The position numbers and the translations under genes were made by a program. The notes under the pieces are model-generated. The model saw only the letters and a program-made list of their open reading frames with translations, was not told where the DNA came from and searched no databases. Below are positions 37,457-46,521 of a stretch of DNA of 64,000 nt, in pieces. The stretch's first letter is position 1. The number at the start of each line of letters is the position of its first letter. The stretch lies in assembly GCF_900111125.1 (NCBI RefSeq), contig NZ_FOGE01000005.1:1-64000 (forward strand). The letters run 5' to 3'. This DNA comes from Sphingobium sp. YR768. Lineage in GTDB: Bacteria; Pseudomonadota; Alphaproteobacteria; Sphingomonadales; Sphingomonadaceae.

Positions 37457-38119
37457 TCAGGTGCAGGCGGCGGTCGCCGACGTTGCAAGACTGCCGGCAT
37501 TCTTGATCGCCTGGTCGGTTCGCTCGCGCACATTGAATGCGCTGGAATAGCGAATGACCTTGTTGCCGAAGATGGCATTGCTGATCAACGGCTGATAATT
37601 ATAGGCGACCTCAACGAACATGACGGCCGTGCCGCTGGCGGACTTCACCTTGGTGGAGGCCGTCGTGCCCGGTCCCATGCCGTCCTTCATGCTGGCACTT
37701 GTCTTGCCGTCATTGGCGACGCCATAGCTGGAGACGAAAGGCCCGCTGCCCCAGCAACGTTGCCACCGTATATACTGGCCTTCGTTCGATCCGGTCAGGC
37801 CATTGGGTTCCAGGTCAGACAGGAAAACCCGACCATTGTCCTTCAGCTTCAGCGATGCCGTCGACAGATCCGCGCCGGTCAGGATTTCATTGACGTCCGC
37901 TTCATCGATGGATGTGCGCACGCGCGCGGCATTGTCCGCGATCAGCATCGCGACCTGACTGACGCGTAGATGGGCCAGCGCCAGATTGGCACATTCCAGT
38001 CCTGCCATGCACAGGATGACCAGAACCGGCAAGGAAAAGGCGAATTCGATCAGCGCCAGGCCGCGATCATCGCGGCGCAGGCGGCGGACAAAGCGATATA
38101 GGCGCGTGATATTGCTCAT
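37457..38119 (-). CDS. TadE-like pseudopilin-type protein
   Basis: The protein has 220 residues from ATG at 38119. The N-terminus has the TadE signature: basic RFVRRLRRDDRGLALIEFAF followed by one membrane span (SLPVLVILCMAGLECANLAL). The E of LIEF is the usual +5-like Glu of pseudopilins. The remainder is extracytoplasmic with two Cys (RCWG and the C-terminal ACT). It overlaps the preceding gene by 4 nt. In Tad systems these proteins assist Flp pilus assembly, but no tadA/rcpA genes are here. Confidence 0.8.
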   Translation of the reverse strand: MSNITRLYRFVRRLRRDDRGLALIEFAFSLPVLVILCMAGLECANLALAHLRVSQVAMLIADNAARVRTSIDEADVNEILTGADLSTASLKLKDNGRVFLSDLEPNGLTGSNEGQYIRWQRCWGSGPFVSSYGVANDGKTSASMKDGMGPGTTASTKVKSASGTAVMFVEVAYNYQPLISNAIFGNKVIRYSSAFNVRERTDQAIKNAGSLATSATAACT

Positions 38120-38703
38120 GAACAACGGATCGTTGGTGTGCTCTGGTTGGACCAGGGCTGGTTGCGGACCATGGTGGTGGCGGTGGCGGACTGGGTGGCG
38201 CTCCATCCCAGCATCTTAGCCATGGGGAACAGGCGCGGCATCGATACCGTCACTTCATAATAGACGATGTCGTCCGCACCGCCCAGACCGCTGGCGCCAC
38301 TGTTTGTATCGTAGCTGCCATTATTATTGGCATCCTCATAACAATCACCGGCGTTGTAGGTGCCGAGCGGCGCCGTGTCGGTGGTGATCTTCTCCGGCTT
38401 GCCCACGCGCGAGAAATTATAATAGCTTTTCTTGGTCGTGGAGGTCGTCCCGTTCTTCGAATTGATCGCCGACATCTGCTGTTCGATATAGGTGTCGATC
38501 TGGGTGGCGTTGAGCGTGCCGACGGAGGCCGCGCGGGCGGCTTTCTCCAGCACACCGCGGGTCACCGCGCGCAAATAGGATTGATAGGCGAGGTCGCCGA
38601 TGCCCATGATCGTCAGGATCAACACCGGCGCGACCAGCCCGAATTCCAGCAAAGTCGCGCCGCGCCTGTTGTCGCGCAGACAGGTCAGGAAGCGCCGGAT
38701 CAT
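38116..38703 (-). CDS. TadE-like protein, second copy
   Basis: The protein has 195 residues from ATG at 38703. It begins MIRRFLTCLRDNRRGATLLEF and then a membrane span (GLVAPVLILTIMGIGDLAYQ), again the TadE-like GATLLEF pseudopilin motif. The outer part has DCYEDANNNGSYDTNSG, a Gly/Asp/Asn-rich loop that might bind calcium. It is coupled to both neighbours by 4-nt overlaps and diverged from the other TadE-like protein. Confidence 0.8.
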   Translation of the reverse strand: MIRRFLTCLRDNRRGATLLEFGLVAPVLILTIMGIGDLAYQSYLRAVTRGVLEKAARAASVGTLNATQIDTYIEQQMSAINSKNGTTSTTKKSYYNFSRVGKPEKITTDTAPLGTYNAGDCYEDANNNGSYDTNSGASGLGGADDIVYYEVTVSMPRLFPMAKMLGWSATQSATATTMVRNQPWSNQSTPTIRCS

Positions 38704-40673
38704 TGCGACAGCCGCAACCCGCCGATATTCTTGGCGATATCCTTGAACTTCTGGCTGAGCGCGGACGCGGTATAGGCCATCGTCCAGTGGTTCGACGATG
38801 AAGCGCAGCCCTGGAGCGGCGTCTGGATGTCGCCTTCCGACTGGTTGCGGAAGCCGATGACCCAGACGGTAATGCCCTTGCCCTTGATGGCGTTGCACAG
38901 CATCGTCAGACGGTTGTTATGTATAGAGGTCAGATTGGCGTCACTGGTGCTGGTGGCTGCGACACGGCCGTCCAGCAACTGATAGCCATAGGCGCCATAG
39001 ACTGCCTGATAGGCGCTCATGTCCCCATCCGTCATGAAGACGATGTGGCGGGAGATGTTGAAGCCGTTCGGCGCACTGGCATTGTCGGTGGCGAACAGCC
39101 CGGTGGGCGACAGGAAGCGGGCGCCCCACAGCATGCCGATGTCATGATAGGTGCCACCGACGGCGACCAGACCGTCGACATAGCTGTTGAAGCTGCTGGA
39201 CTGTCCGGTCGGCGTGGCCGTGCGGCTGGCATAGCTCGTCAGGCGGCGTGCCTGGCTGGGGCAGGCATTCCAACCGCCGCTGATACGGGTGGCGCTGTTC
39301 AGATAGGCGCCGGCGCGCGTGAATTCGACCTCCGGCCAGTGCGGGCGCCATTTGGTGTCCTGATCATCTGGGTCCGGTATCTCGTCGATGTTGAGATCAT
39401 GGGCGTCGTCTGGCACCGTCGCGGTCGAACTGGTGGCCGTGATGGTCTTGTCGGTCTTTCGTTCTTCGATACAACCCGACCAGCTTGCGGTCGACGGCAC
39501 GGGATTGCCGCTTGTGTCGTTGGGCGAACTGCTGTGATAAGTCGGATTGGCCACGGCGTTACCCGTGATGAAGTCGGACACAGGCCACTTATACTGACCA
39601 TATTGCCAGCTATATTGCGGCGTCTGGGTAGTCGTGCTGGTCTGCGTTTCCACATAATTATTATAGGTAACGGAGGTATAGGCCTGCGTGCGTGAGCCTC
39701 TGCTGCCGCCGCAACTGCCGGACGAGCTATAGTCGGTGCCGGTGGAGGTGCGCGTCGTCGTTGTCGTGGTCGTGATCACGCCATTGCTGTCGGTCGAACT
39801 TGTCGATGTCGGATTGTTCGTCGTCACCGTTTTCGTATCACTCGGCACGGACGGGCAACTGTTGCTGGGACCTGCGGTGCCGCTGCCATTGCTGGTCGAC
39901 CCGGACGTATAGTTCCAACTGCCGTTGCTGGTGGAACTGTTGTAGCTGCTGATATAGCGGCGTCGGGTCTGATAGTCCCAGGTTTCCCCGCTGATACCGC
40001 CGACCAGCGCCGTTGTCGGCAACTGATAGCCGACATTGACGGTCGAGCTATAGGGCATGAAGCCATAGCGGATGCGACCGGTGGTGTCGGAGCCGGCGCC
40101 GAGCGTATCGTAGAAATCCTTCACCGCCTGCTTCAGCGCGGCCATGCGGGTGGTCGTGCCACCATTGCCGTCCGAAATGGCAGAGGTCATGGAGCCGGTC
40201 GTGTCTAGCACCAGCATGACGTCGGTATTGCCGATGTCGAACCGGCTTTCGCAGGTCACTTCCAGCGGGAGGGTTTCATAGCGGAAAATTTTCATCACCG
40301 TGGTCGGCATGGTGGTGGATGCCGTAACCTGAACGGTGGTGGTTTCCCCGGGCTTGCTTCGAATGACGGGGGTAAACCGTTCCGACTGGAACGTCTCTTG
40401 CGGGAAGTTGAAATTGAAAAATTTCGTTGCTTCGGTAATGTCCGACGAAGACATGGTCGACCCGGTCATCGCGCGGCGCCCGGCCAAAGCGGCGGCGTCG
40501 CAGGCCTGTTGCAAGCGGGCGCGCGCCATATAGGCGCGGCCCATGTCGAGGCCGCCGCCGATCAGCGCCGCAAGCGGGATGATCGCCGCGGCGACGATCG
40601 CCATGGTGTTACCCGCCTGATTCTTCGCCAGACGCCCCAGAAAGCCCAATTGCCGATCCTTTGACTTGCCCAT
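38700..40673 (-). CDS. TadG-like protein with von Willebrand A domain
   Basis: The protein has 657 residues from ATG at 40673. The N-terminus (KNQAGNTMAIVAAAIIPLAA then GGGLDMGRAYMARARLQQAC) is the TadG membrane anchor. A VWA domain begins at DVMLVLDTTGSM with the metal-site DxTxS. It is interrupted by a long Ser/Thr/Gly/Asn-rich low-complexity region at about 230-340, including a run of seven Thr, and resumes near HDIGMLWGARFLSPTG and HIVFMTDGDMSAYQA. It heads the TadG-TadE-TadE operon and likely acts at the cell surface. Confidence 0.82.
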   Translation of the reverse strand: MGKSKDRQLGFLGRLAKNQAGNTMAIVAAAIIPLAALIGGGLDMGRAYMARARLQQACDAAALAGRRAMTGSTMSSSDITEATKFFNFNFPQETFQSERFTPVIRSKPGETTTVQVTASTTMPTTVMKIFRYETLPLEVTCESRFDIGNTDVMLVLDTTGSMTSAISDGNGGTTTRMAALKQAVKDFYDTLGAGSDTTGRIRYGFMPYSSTVNVGYQLPTTALVGGISGETWDYQTRRRYISSYNSSTSNGSWNYTSGSTSNGSGTAGPSNSCPSVPSDTKTVTTNNPTSTSSTDSNGVITTTTTTTRTSTGTDYSSSGSCGGSRGSRTQAYTSVTYNNYVETQTSTTTQTPQYSWQYGQYKWPVSDFITGNAVANPTYHSSSPNDTSGNPVPSTASWSGCIEERKTDKTITATSSTATVPDDAHDLNIDEIPDPDDQDTKWRPHWPEVEFTRAGAYLNSATRISGGWNACPSQARRLTSYASRTATPTGQSSSFNSYVDGLVAVGGTYHDIGMLWGARFLSPTGLFATDNASAPNGFNISRHIVFMTDGDMSAYQAVYGAYGYQLLDGRVAATSTSDANLTSIHNNRLTMLCNAIKGKGITVWVIGFRNQSEGDIQTPLQGCASSSNHWTMAYTASALSQKFKDIAKNIGGLRLSQ

Positions 40674-40819
40674 ATGCCCGCAATCACCCATGTCGCGTCC
40701 GCCATAATCAGGACGGACAGCTTGCCTGCCTATGCAGGCTCACTCGTTAGAATGTGTATGAGGAAGATGGTTAAAGGACCGATAATCTCCGTAAGCCGCC
40801 TTTCGCGGGGAGTCGCGGC

Positions 40820-41491
40820 ATGATCGCCGATGCGGAGTTGCCGCCGCTGGCGGCCTTGCTGAGCGCGCATGCGGGCGCGCGTGTGGCGCAGCATCGGGCG
40901 ATCTGGGCGTTCGACGCGCGGCTGGCGAAGGTAGCCCGCACCACCAGCGAGGCGGCGATCGGGCAGATGCGCCTTGCCTGGTGGAATGACGTGGTCGAGG
41001 ACGCCCAAGGGGTTAGAGGGCAGGGCATCAAGGGGCAGGGCGAGCCGGTGGTCGATGCCATGCGCGCGGCGGGCGTGATGGCCGGGCCGGGGCTGGTCGC
41101 GATGATCGATGGCTGGGAAGTGCTGGTGGTCGAGCCGGAAATCGATGCGGCGGGGCTGCGTGATTATGCCGTGGGTCGGGGCGGCGGGCTGTTCCGTGCG
41201 CTGGCGGGCGCAGAGGATGCGCCGGACTGGCTGGTGACGGCGGGGCAGGTCTGGGCCCTGTGGGATCTGGCCGGGCATGTCGGGGACGAGGCGCTGGCCA
41301 ATGCCGCGATCGGGCAGGCGCGTGACCTGTTGCCGCAGGTGGAGGCGGCGCGGTGGGAGGCGGCTTGGAAGCCGCTCCGCATCGCCTTCACGCTGGCGCG
41401 GCAGGATGTGCTGGCGGGGCGGGGCGCACCGCTGGGCATATCGCGGGCGCTGGCGTGGCGGTTGCTGCGGATCGCGCTTGTCGGGCGCTGA
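40820..41491 (+). CDS. Squalene/phytoene synthase family protein
   Basis: The protein has 223 residues. The segment IGQMRLAWWNDVVEDA is the hallmark of the squalene/phytoene synthase-related family (NDUFAF6-like branch), while the double Asp-rich substrate motifs of true synthases are only partly present, as DVVEDA. The protein is shorter than catalytic members (about 280-300). It may act in complex I assembly or isoprenoid metabolism; enzymatic activity is uncertain. It starts 124 bp from the divergent tadG-like operon. Confidence 0.7.
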   Translation: MIADAELPPLAALLSAHAGARVAQHRAIWAFDARLAKVARTTSEAAIGQMRLAWWNDVVEDAQGVRGQGIKGQGEPVVDAMRAAGVMAGPGLVAMIDGWEVLVVEPEIDAAGLRDYAVGRGGGLFRALAGAEDAPDWLVTAGQVWALWDLAGHVGDEALANAAIGQARDLLPQVEAARWEAAWKPLRIAFTLARQDVLAGRGAPLGISRALAWRLLRIALVGR

Positions 41492-41534
41492 CTTGTCGGG
41501 ATAGGCTACACCCTCTCGTGGCGGTGGAGGGCTT

Positions 41535-41999
41535 ATGGGGCGAATGCTGGCGGGCGGCATGGCGGCGTTGCTGCTGGTCGCGGGCGGGCTGTTCTGGTGG
41601 CAGGGGCGGGCGGACAATGTGCCCGCGCCGCAACTGGCGCTGGCGGCGCCTCCGCCGCCTGCCGTCGAGAGCCTGCCGGAGGGCGATCCCGATGCGGTGG
41701 GCGATGCGCCGCCCATGCCCGGCGAGGCCAGCCCGCAGAGCCGGGAGGAAAAGCGCTTTGCCCGTTATGACCGGAACCGGGATGGGGTGATCACCCGGAT
41801 CGAGATGCTGGGCAGCCGGACCAAGGCGTTCAAGGCGCTGGACAAGGATGGCGACAACCTCTTGTCCTTCGAGGAATGGGCGGTGGCGACGTCCGACCGG
41901 TTCGGCGCGGCGGATGCCGATAAGGATGGCAAGCTGACCCCGGCGGAATTCGTGGCGACCGCGCCGAAGCGGGCGGTGAAGGCGAAGTGCAAATGCTGA
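41535..41999 (+). CDS. EF-hand calcium-binding protein, exported
   Basis: The protein has 154 residues. It begins with a membrane/signal segment (GGMAALLLVAGGLFWWQG), then a Pro/Ala-rich linker. Three EF-hand loops follow: DRNRDGVITRIE, DKDGDNLLSFEE and DADKDGKLTPAE. The C-terminus is basic with CKC. It is probably a periplasmic calcium sensor or buffer anchored to the membrane. It follows the squalene-synthase-like gene by 43 bp. Confidence 0.85.
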   Translation: MGRMLAGGMAALLLVAGGLFWWQGRADNVPAPQLALAAPPPPAVESLPEGDPDAVGDAPPMPGEASPQSREEKRFARYDRNRDGVITRIEMLGSRTKAFKALDKDGDNLLSFEEWAVATSDRFGAADADKDGKLTPAEFVATAPKRAVKAKCKC

Positions 42000-42007
42000 T
42001 ATCTGGT

Positions 42008-42070
42008 TTCCCGGCGCAGGCCGGGGTCCAGGTCCTGCGCATCGACTGGACCCCGGCCTTCGCCGGGGAA
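42008..42070. repeat. Intergenic REP-like inverted repeat pair
   Basis: Arms starting ttcccggcgcaggccggg (42008-42030) and ending ccccggccttcgccggggaa (42047-42070) are near-perfect inverted copies, each with an inner palindrome. They lie between the EF-hand gene and the convergent trmFO stop and could double as a terminator. Confidence 0.7.
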
Positions 42071-42077
42071 CAGGGCG

Positions 42078-43421
42078 TCAGGCGATCTCCATCGCGCCCA
42101 TCCACTGGCCCAGCGATGCGCGGGCGCGGGCGGTGTAGGCTTCCTTGCGCTGCTTCTTCTTCACGTCGTCCAGTGTGGGGAACAGGCCGAAATTGACGTT
42201 CATCGGCTGATAGTCGGCGGTCGCCACATTGCCCGTCACATGACCGAGCAGCGCGCCCAGCGCGGTGTCGGCCGGGGGCGGGGTCAGTTCGCGGCCCAAT
42301 AGCTCCGCCGCAGCGAAGCGCCCGGCAAGCAGGCCGATGGCGCCGCTTTCGACATAGCCTTCGCAGCCCGTCATCTGCCCGGCGAAGCGGATATGCGGCG
42401 CGCTCTTCAGGCGCAGGGTGGGGTCGAGCAGCTTGGGGCTCTGGATGAAGGTATTGCGGTGCAGTCCGCCCAGCCGTGCGAATTCCGCCTTTTCGAGGCC
42501 GGGGATGGTGCGGAACAGTTCCACCTGCGCGCCATGCTTCAGCTTGGTCTGGAAGCCGACCATGTTCCATAGCGTGCCCGACGCATTATCCTGCCGCAAC
42601 TGGACTACGGCATAGGGCCAGCGGCCGGTCTTCGGATTGTCGAGGCCCATTGGCTTCATCGGGCCATGGCGCAGCGTTTCCGGTCCGCGCGACGCCATCA
42701 CCTCGATCGGCATGCAGCCCTCGAAATAGGGGGTGCTCGACTCCCATTCCTTGAACTCGGTCTTCTCGCCGTCGAGCAGGCCCTGAACGAAGGCCTGATA
42801 CTGATCCTTGTCCATCGGGCAGTTGATATAATCCTTGCCCTCGCCACCGCCGGGGCCGATCTTGTCCCAGCGATTGGCCATCCAGCATTGCTCCATGTCG
42901 ATGCTGTCATGATGGATGACCGGCGCGATCGCGTCGAAGAAAGCGAGATGCTCCATCCCCGCCGCCTGCCCGATGCTCTGCGCCAGCGCGGGCGCGGTCA
43001 GCGGGCCGGTGGCGACGATGGTCATGCCTTCAGTCGGCAGCGTGTCGATCCGCTCGCGCACGATCTCCACATTGGGATGTTCGGCGAGCGCGCGGGTGAC
43101 GCCGTCCGAAAAGACATGGCGATCGACCGCCAGCGCCGAGCCGGCCGGCACCTTGGCCGGTTCCGCCTGCGCCATCAGCAGCGATCCCAGCCGCCGCATT
43201 TCCTGATGCAGCAGGCCCACGGCGCTCTTGTCCGCATCGTCCGAACGGAAGCTGTTGGAGCAGACAAGTTCGGCAAGGCCGTCGGTCTGGTGGGCGGGCG
43301 TCATGTCCCCGGTTCCGCGCATTTCGGACAGGCGCACGCGGATGCCGGCCTGCGCCAGTTGCCATGCGGCCTCCGTCCCCGCCATGCCGCCGCCGATGAT
43401 ATGAACCTGATGATTAGACAC
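42078..43421 (-). CDS. trmFO: Methylenetetrahydrofolate-tRNA-(uracil-5-)-methyltransferase TrmFO
   Basis: The protein has 447 residues from GTG at 43421, preceded by TTAAGG on the minus strand. The FAD-binding Rossmann motif is [20 protein letters not shown]. Conserved blocks include [12 protein letters not shown], the [11 protein letters not shown] motif and [14 protein letters not shown], with the C-terminal [13 protein letters not shown]. It forms ribothymidine-54 in the tRNA T-loop using methylene-THF and FADH2. Confidence 0.96.
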   Translation of the reverse strand: MSNHQVHIIGGGMAGTEAAWQLAQAGIRVRLSEMRGTGDMTPAHQTDGLAELVCSNSFRSDDADKSAVGLLHQEMRRLGSLLMAQAEPAKVPAGSALAVDRHVFSDGVTRALAEHPNVEIVRERIDTLPTEGMTIVATGPLTAPALAQSIGQAAGMEHLAFFDAIAPVIHHDSIDMEQCWMANRWDKIGPGGGEGKDYINCPMDKDQYQAFVQGLLDGEKTEFKEWESSTPYFEGCMPIEVMASRGPETLRHGPMKPMGLDNPKTGRWPYAVVQLRQDNASGTLWNMVGFQTKLKHGAQVELFRTIPGLEKAEFARLGGLHRNTFIQSPKLLDPTLRLKSAPHIRFAGQMTGCEGYVESGAIGLLAGRFAAAELLGRELTPPPADTALGALLGHVTGNVATADYQPMNVNFGLFPTLDDVKKKQRKEAYTARARASLGQWMGAMEIA

Positions 43422-43760
43422 GCGCTTCGCCTTAACTTCGCAATTGTCCCGTGGAATCGGGAATTTCCGGTCGCCAGTGGGATATATTGTTGCGGGATGC
43501 AATGCGTATAGCGGAGCAGGGTCGGGTAGGACAGGGCGTTGCGGGGCCGGGGCGGCGGGTGGTCGGGCCGGGGGCAAGCGAAGGCTTGCGAAGTTCACAG
43601 TGTCGCAGGCCGCATCTTTGCATGGGCGGGGTGGTGGAAGAGGGACTTCGCAATAGGAGGGGTTTTGCGAAGTGGGAGAAGTGGCGTGGCAGGAATAGCC
43701 GTTAGGCGAATGTACGTTCCCGAGCGGGATGCTGGGATAGCCGTCGCTCGCATGGCTTCG
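43422..43760. other. Gene-free stretch upstream of trmFO
   Basis: No gene was found. The first 35 bp hold the trmFO ribosome binding site and a 25-bp motif (43431-43455) that recurs with two changes at 62964-62988. The rest contains several CGAAG/CTTCG words and no clear terminator or promoter. Confidence 0.5.
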
Positions 43761-44771
43761 CTAGTCGGCTGTGCGCATTCCACTGATCCACTGCCTCAGA
43801 GTCTCCCGATCGGCAGCCTCGACGTTATAGCCGCGTGCGGTCCGCATGTGTTCGGCGCCGGGTGAAAGATAGGAAGTAGTGACTATCAAGCCAGAACTGG
43901 CCTTTTCGTGAAGAACATCAGCATAGACTGACTTGATCAGTGTTTTGTCGATCTTCGCTTTGACACGCTTACACTGAACGATGATCAGTGGTGGGCCATT
44001 CTCTATCTCTGTGATAGGATAGACACGCAAGTCGATGCCATCGTCGTTTCGGCCGGGCCCCATGTCGATTTTATAGCCTTCACGTGCGAAAAACTCGCCG
44101 GTGAGCCCTTCAAATTTTCGCCAATGGATATTACTAATTTGCTCGAAATTACGATCAAGGTAATCGATGAACCGTTGATCAAGGAATGTGCCGTGCGAAG
44201 TGGCAAGATTTTCACTTTTGAATAAATCTGCTAGCTCGATTTCGTCCTTCCAATCTATTGATCGGTGCGGACCCCATGCCGATCGATTGAGGTCGCGGCT
44301 GACTCCAGTGATCATCTCAATTGCCATGTCAAGGCCAAGTCGACCGTAACGGCGCGTCGCCTCCGTCATGAATGCGGTCGGATCGATAGACCTACCTTGG
44401 GAAGGCCTAGCCATCGCTTCGCGCATCGCTATTTTTATTGATGAATTATAGAGTTTCCCTATCTCCATGTAGAGATCGAGCATGGCAGGGTCGCCTTTGT
44501 ATTTGTGATACATCTCGGCGAGGAAAAAAATATTGTTGGGTGAAGACGTGCGACCTAATTTGTAGAGTAGTAGAACCACTGCATTCTCATACTCCTCTGA
44601 TCGAATACGCCCTCCACCCGAACCGTCAGAGGCAAGGATTTTCTCGAAGTACCCACTAGCACGGAGTAGCTCGACGAGCTCCCCTTCAGCGACAACCAGC
44701 CCTGATTTGTAGCCAATGACCTCTGTGAGGCTTTCGATAAGCGACACGCGCGAGAGATGAATTGATCCCAT
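43761..44771 (-). CDS. Mrr-type restriction endonuclease-like protein
   Basis: The protein has 336 residues. The C-terminal Mrr catalytic fold is clear: FEGLTGEFFAREGYKIDMGP, then DDGIDLRVYP and IIVQCKRVKAKI, the PD-(D/E)XK (D-QxK) arrangement, followed by GLIVTTSYLSPGAEHMRTA. The N-terminal 200 residues are helical with no recognised DNA-reading domain. No methyltransferase gene is adjacent, consistent with modification-dependent (Type IV) restriction. GC content is visibly lower than in neighbours, so horizontal acquisition is likely. Confidence 0.8.
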   Translation of the reverse strand: MGSIHLSRVSLIESLTEVIGYKSGLVVAEGELVELLRASGYFEKILASDGSGGGRIRSEEYENAVVLLLYKLGRTSSPNNIFFLAEMYHKYKGDPAMLDLYMEIGKLYNSSIKIAMREAMARPSQGRSIDPTAFMTEATRRYGRLGLDMAIEMITGVSRDLNRSAWGPHRSIDWKDEIELADLFKSENLATSHGTFLDQRFIDYLDRNFEQISNIHWRKFEGLTGEFFAREGYKIDMGPGRNDDGIDLRVYPITEIENGPPLIIVQCKRVKAKIDKTLIKSVYADVLHEKASSGLIVTTSYLSPGAEHMRTARGYNVEAADRETLRQWISGMRTAD

Positions 44772-44880
44772 TCAGATGTACGCCAGATCGCAAAGCTGGT
44801 GCAGCCGATGATAGAGAGTGAAAAACATTTTCATAGCTTTAATACCTGAATGCCTGCGTTATAAAATTATAATATCAATT

Positions 44881-45111
44881 CTAATTGTTAAGTGATTTTT
44901 CATTTGAATAGAAATGTTTACGCATGGCGATTGAATCATCTTCGTTTAGAAATGACACAACAAACATGTAGCTCTTGAAATCTATGTTTCCAATTTTCCG
45001 AAGGTCACCATACGCGCACCCCTCCTTGAGCCGAAATTTATTCAACCATGCCAAGGCTATCTCGCGGTCTTCACAGCGGAAATGTACATTAAATGCTTTT
45101 GGTTCGTTCAT
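44881..45111 (-). CDS. Hypothetical small protein in A/T-rich island
   Basis: The protein has 76 residues. It contains FNVHFRCEDREIALAWLNKF and SYMFVVSFLNEDD, suggesting a small alpha/beta fold. It lies 110 bp upstream of the Mrr-type nuclease on the same strand, in the most A/T-rich DNA of this part of the window. No family is recognised. It may be an accessory or immunity-like partner of the nuclease, but nothing in the sequence shows it. Confidence 0.45.
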   Translation of the reverse strand: MNEPKAFNVHFRCEDREIALAWLNKFRLKEGCAYGDLRKIGNIDFKSYMFVVSFLNEDDSIAMRKHFYSNEKSLNN

Positions 45112-45230
45112 AGCGCCATTCCTACAGCTCGACCCCCGTATACCGCAATAGAATGGGATAGAGTTAATTATCGCTTAGCGCAGTAGCTTTCTGGAATTCA
45201 GTTTCGCTTTCTTGGCGTCCGAAAGGGGCG

Positions 45231-45314
45231 CTACGCCGCCGCCAACGCCCCCTCCCCATAATAAGCACCCTCGTCCCAGATCCCCTCACGCTTGGCGACG
45301 ACCACGCCGACCAT
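45231..45314 (-). pseudogene. 3' remnant of a second dicarboxylate/amino-acid symporter gene
   Basis: The minus strand reads MVGVVVAKREGIWDEGAYYG then EGALAAA and a stop. The intact symporter at 46522-47823 ends VLVGVIVAKREGILDERAYY then GEGALATA. The match extends over about 75 bp with roughly ten changes and stops abruptly at 45314. Only the final 27 codons remain. Confidence 0.8.
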
Positions 45315-45342
45315 TCCCTTTCGCGCAACGCCATCCTATCCT

Positions 45343-46293
45343 CTATCCCAATGTTCGGTTGCCGCCTTGTTCGGCTGCGGCAAGCGCGCTGGAGCGGGCC
45401 ATTTCCAATATGGCTTCCGGCTCTTCGCTCCGGCTCGTCACGATGCCCGCCGATGCCGTGACGGTGCCGATCCATTCGCCGGTCCCTCTCAGTCGCAGGC
45501 GACGCGCGGCAAAGGCGGTCAAGGCTTCGTCTGCCTGTATGCGCGCGGCCATAGCCGAGACATCGGTGACGACGATCAGAAATTCATTCCCGTTCCAGCG
45601 GATCAAATCCTCCTTGGGGAATTCCTGTCGCAAGGTCGCGGCGAAGGCATTGAGCACATTATCGCCGACATCCCGTCCAAATCTGGCATTGATGCTGACC
45701 AGATCGTCGATGATGAACATGATCAGGACATAGCTATGCCCCTCTTTCAAGAGGGGTTCGAGGATGCGCCAGGCACCCGTCTGGTTTAGCGCCTTGGTCA
45801 GTTCGTCCTGACCGAGATCGGCGCGGGGCTGGCTGGGCAGGTTGATGGCATTGCGCAACGTCACGAATTCGTCGCGCAGTTCGGCGAGTTCACGCTCTGC
45901 CGCAGACAGGCGTGTGACGAGATTGTCCGTATTGATCAGGGAGCGATCGGGCTGGTTCACGATCACGCCGACATCGCGACCGAGCGCTTCGGTCAGATCA
46001 TGCGCGTCGGACGTCAATGTCCCCAGTTCCTGGGCCTGGCGTGCGACGGTGCGTTCCCGATGGTCGATCGCAAAGTTGGCATCTTCCGTGCCATGACGCT
46101 GCATCAGCATCATCATCGCATTCACCGTCAATCGCAGCCCATCGGATGTCAGATCATCAATGTCGCGCGCCAGTTTGGATGTGGGTTCCATCACATAGCG
46201 AAGTGCAACATCGTAATTTTTGACGGATGGATCGAGCCGATGATGTTCCAGAAAATCCAGAGCGCTTCGCGCTTCTTGGTAATAAGACGTCAT
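45343..46293 (-). CDS. GGDEF-domain protein with degenerate active site
   Basis: From ATG at 46293 (AAGGG just upstream) the protein has 316 residues; ATG at 46380 would add 29. The N-terminal half is helical (SALDFLEHHRLDPSVKNYDV) of a kind common before sphingomonad GGDEF domains. The C-terminal half has the fold (DDLVSINARFGRDVGDNVLN, GIVTSRSEEPEAILEMARSS) but the signature loop reads RWNGNEF where GGDEF should stand, so cyclase activity is unlikely. It may bind c-di-GMP or GTP as a sensor. Confidence 0.8.
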   Translation of the reverse strand: MTSYYQEARSALDFLEHHRLDPSVKNYDVALRYVMEPTSKLARDIDDLTSDGLRLTVNAMMMLMQRHGTEDANFAIDHRERTVARQAQELGTLTSDAHDLTEALGRDVGVIVNQPDRSLINTDNLVTRLSAAERELAELRDEFVTLRNAINLPSQPRADLGQDELTKALNQTGAWRILEPLLKEGHSYVLIMFIIDDLVSINARFGRDVGDNVLNAFAATLRQEFPKEDLIRWNGNEFLIVVTDVSAMAARIQADEALTAFAARRLRLRGTGEWIGTVTASAGIVTSRSEEPEAILEMARSSALAAAEQGGNRTLG

Positions 46294-46521
46294 AATGCCC
46301 TTTGCCGACCCCTCTGCGCGCCAAACATGTACATAACGCAGTAGAAAGTAACGGCGTTCCGGGTCAACGTCGTTAGGCATGATTGCGGATCGGGCGACGG
46401 CCGGACATTATGGTTTCGATCGTCGCCCGAGAGGGACAGCCTTACCATATGGGTATTTCAAGGGTTTGTGGACGCTGCGCCCATTTTCGGCGGGGATAGG
46501 TTCCGGGAGAGCGAGCCGCTC

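Noticed and set aside
45164..45475. Minus-strand open frame running through the symporter relic
   Set aside because: It lies in a different frame from both the relic and the GGDEF gene and is Arg-rich without a start signal.
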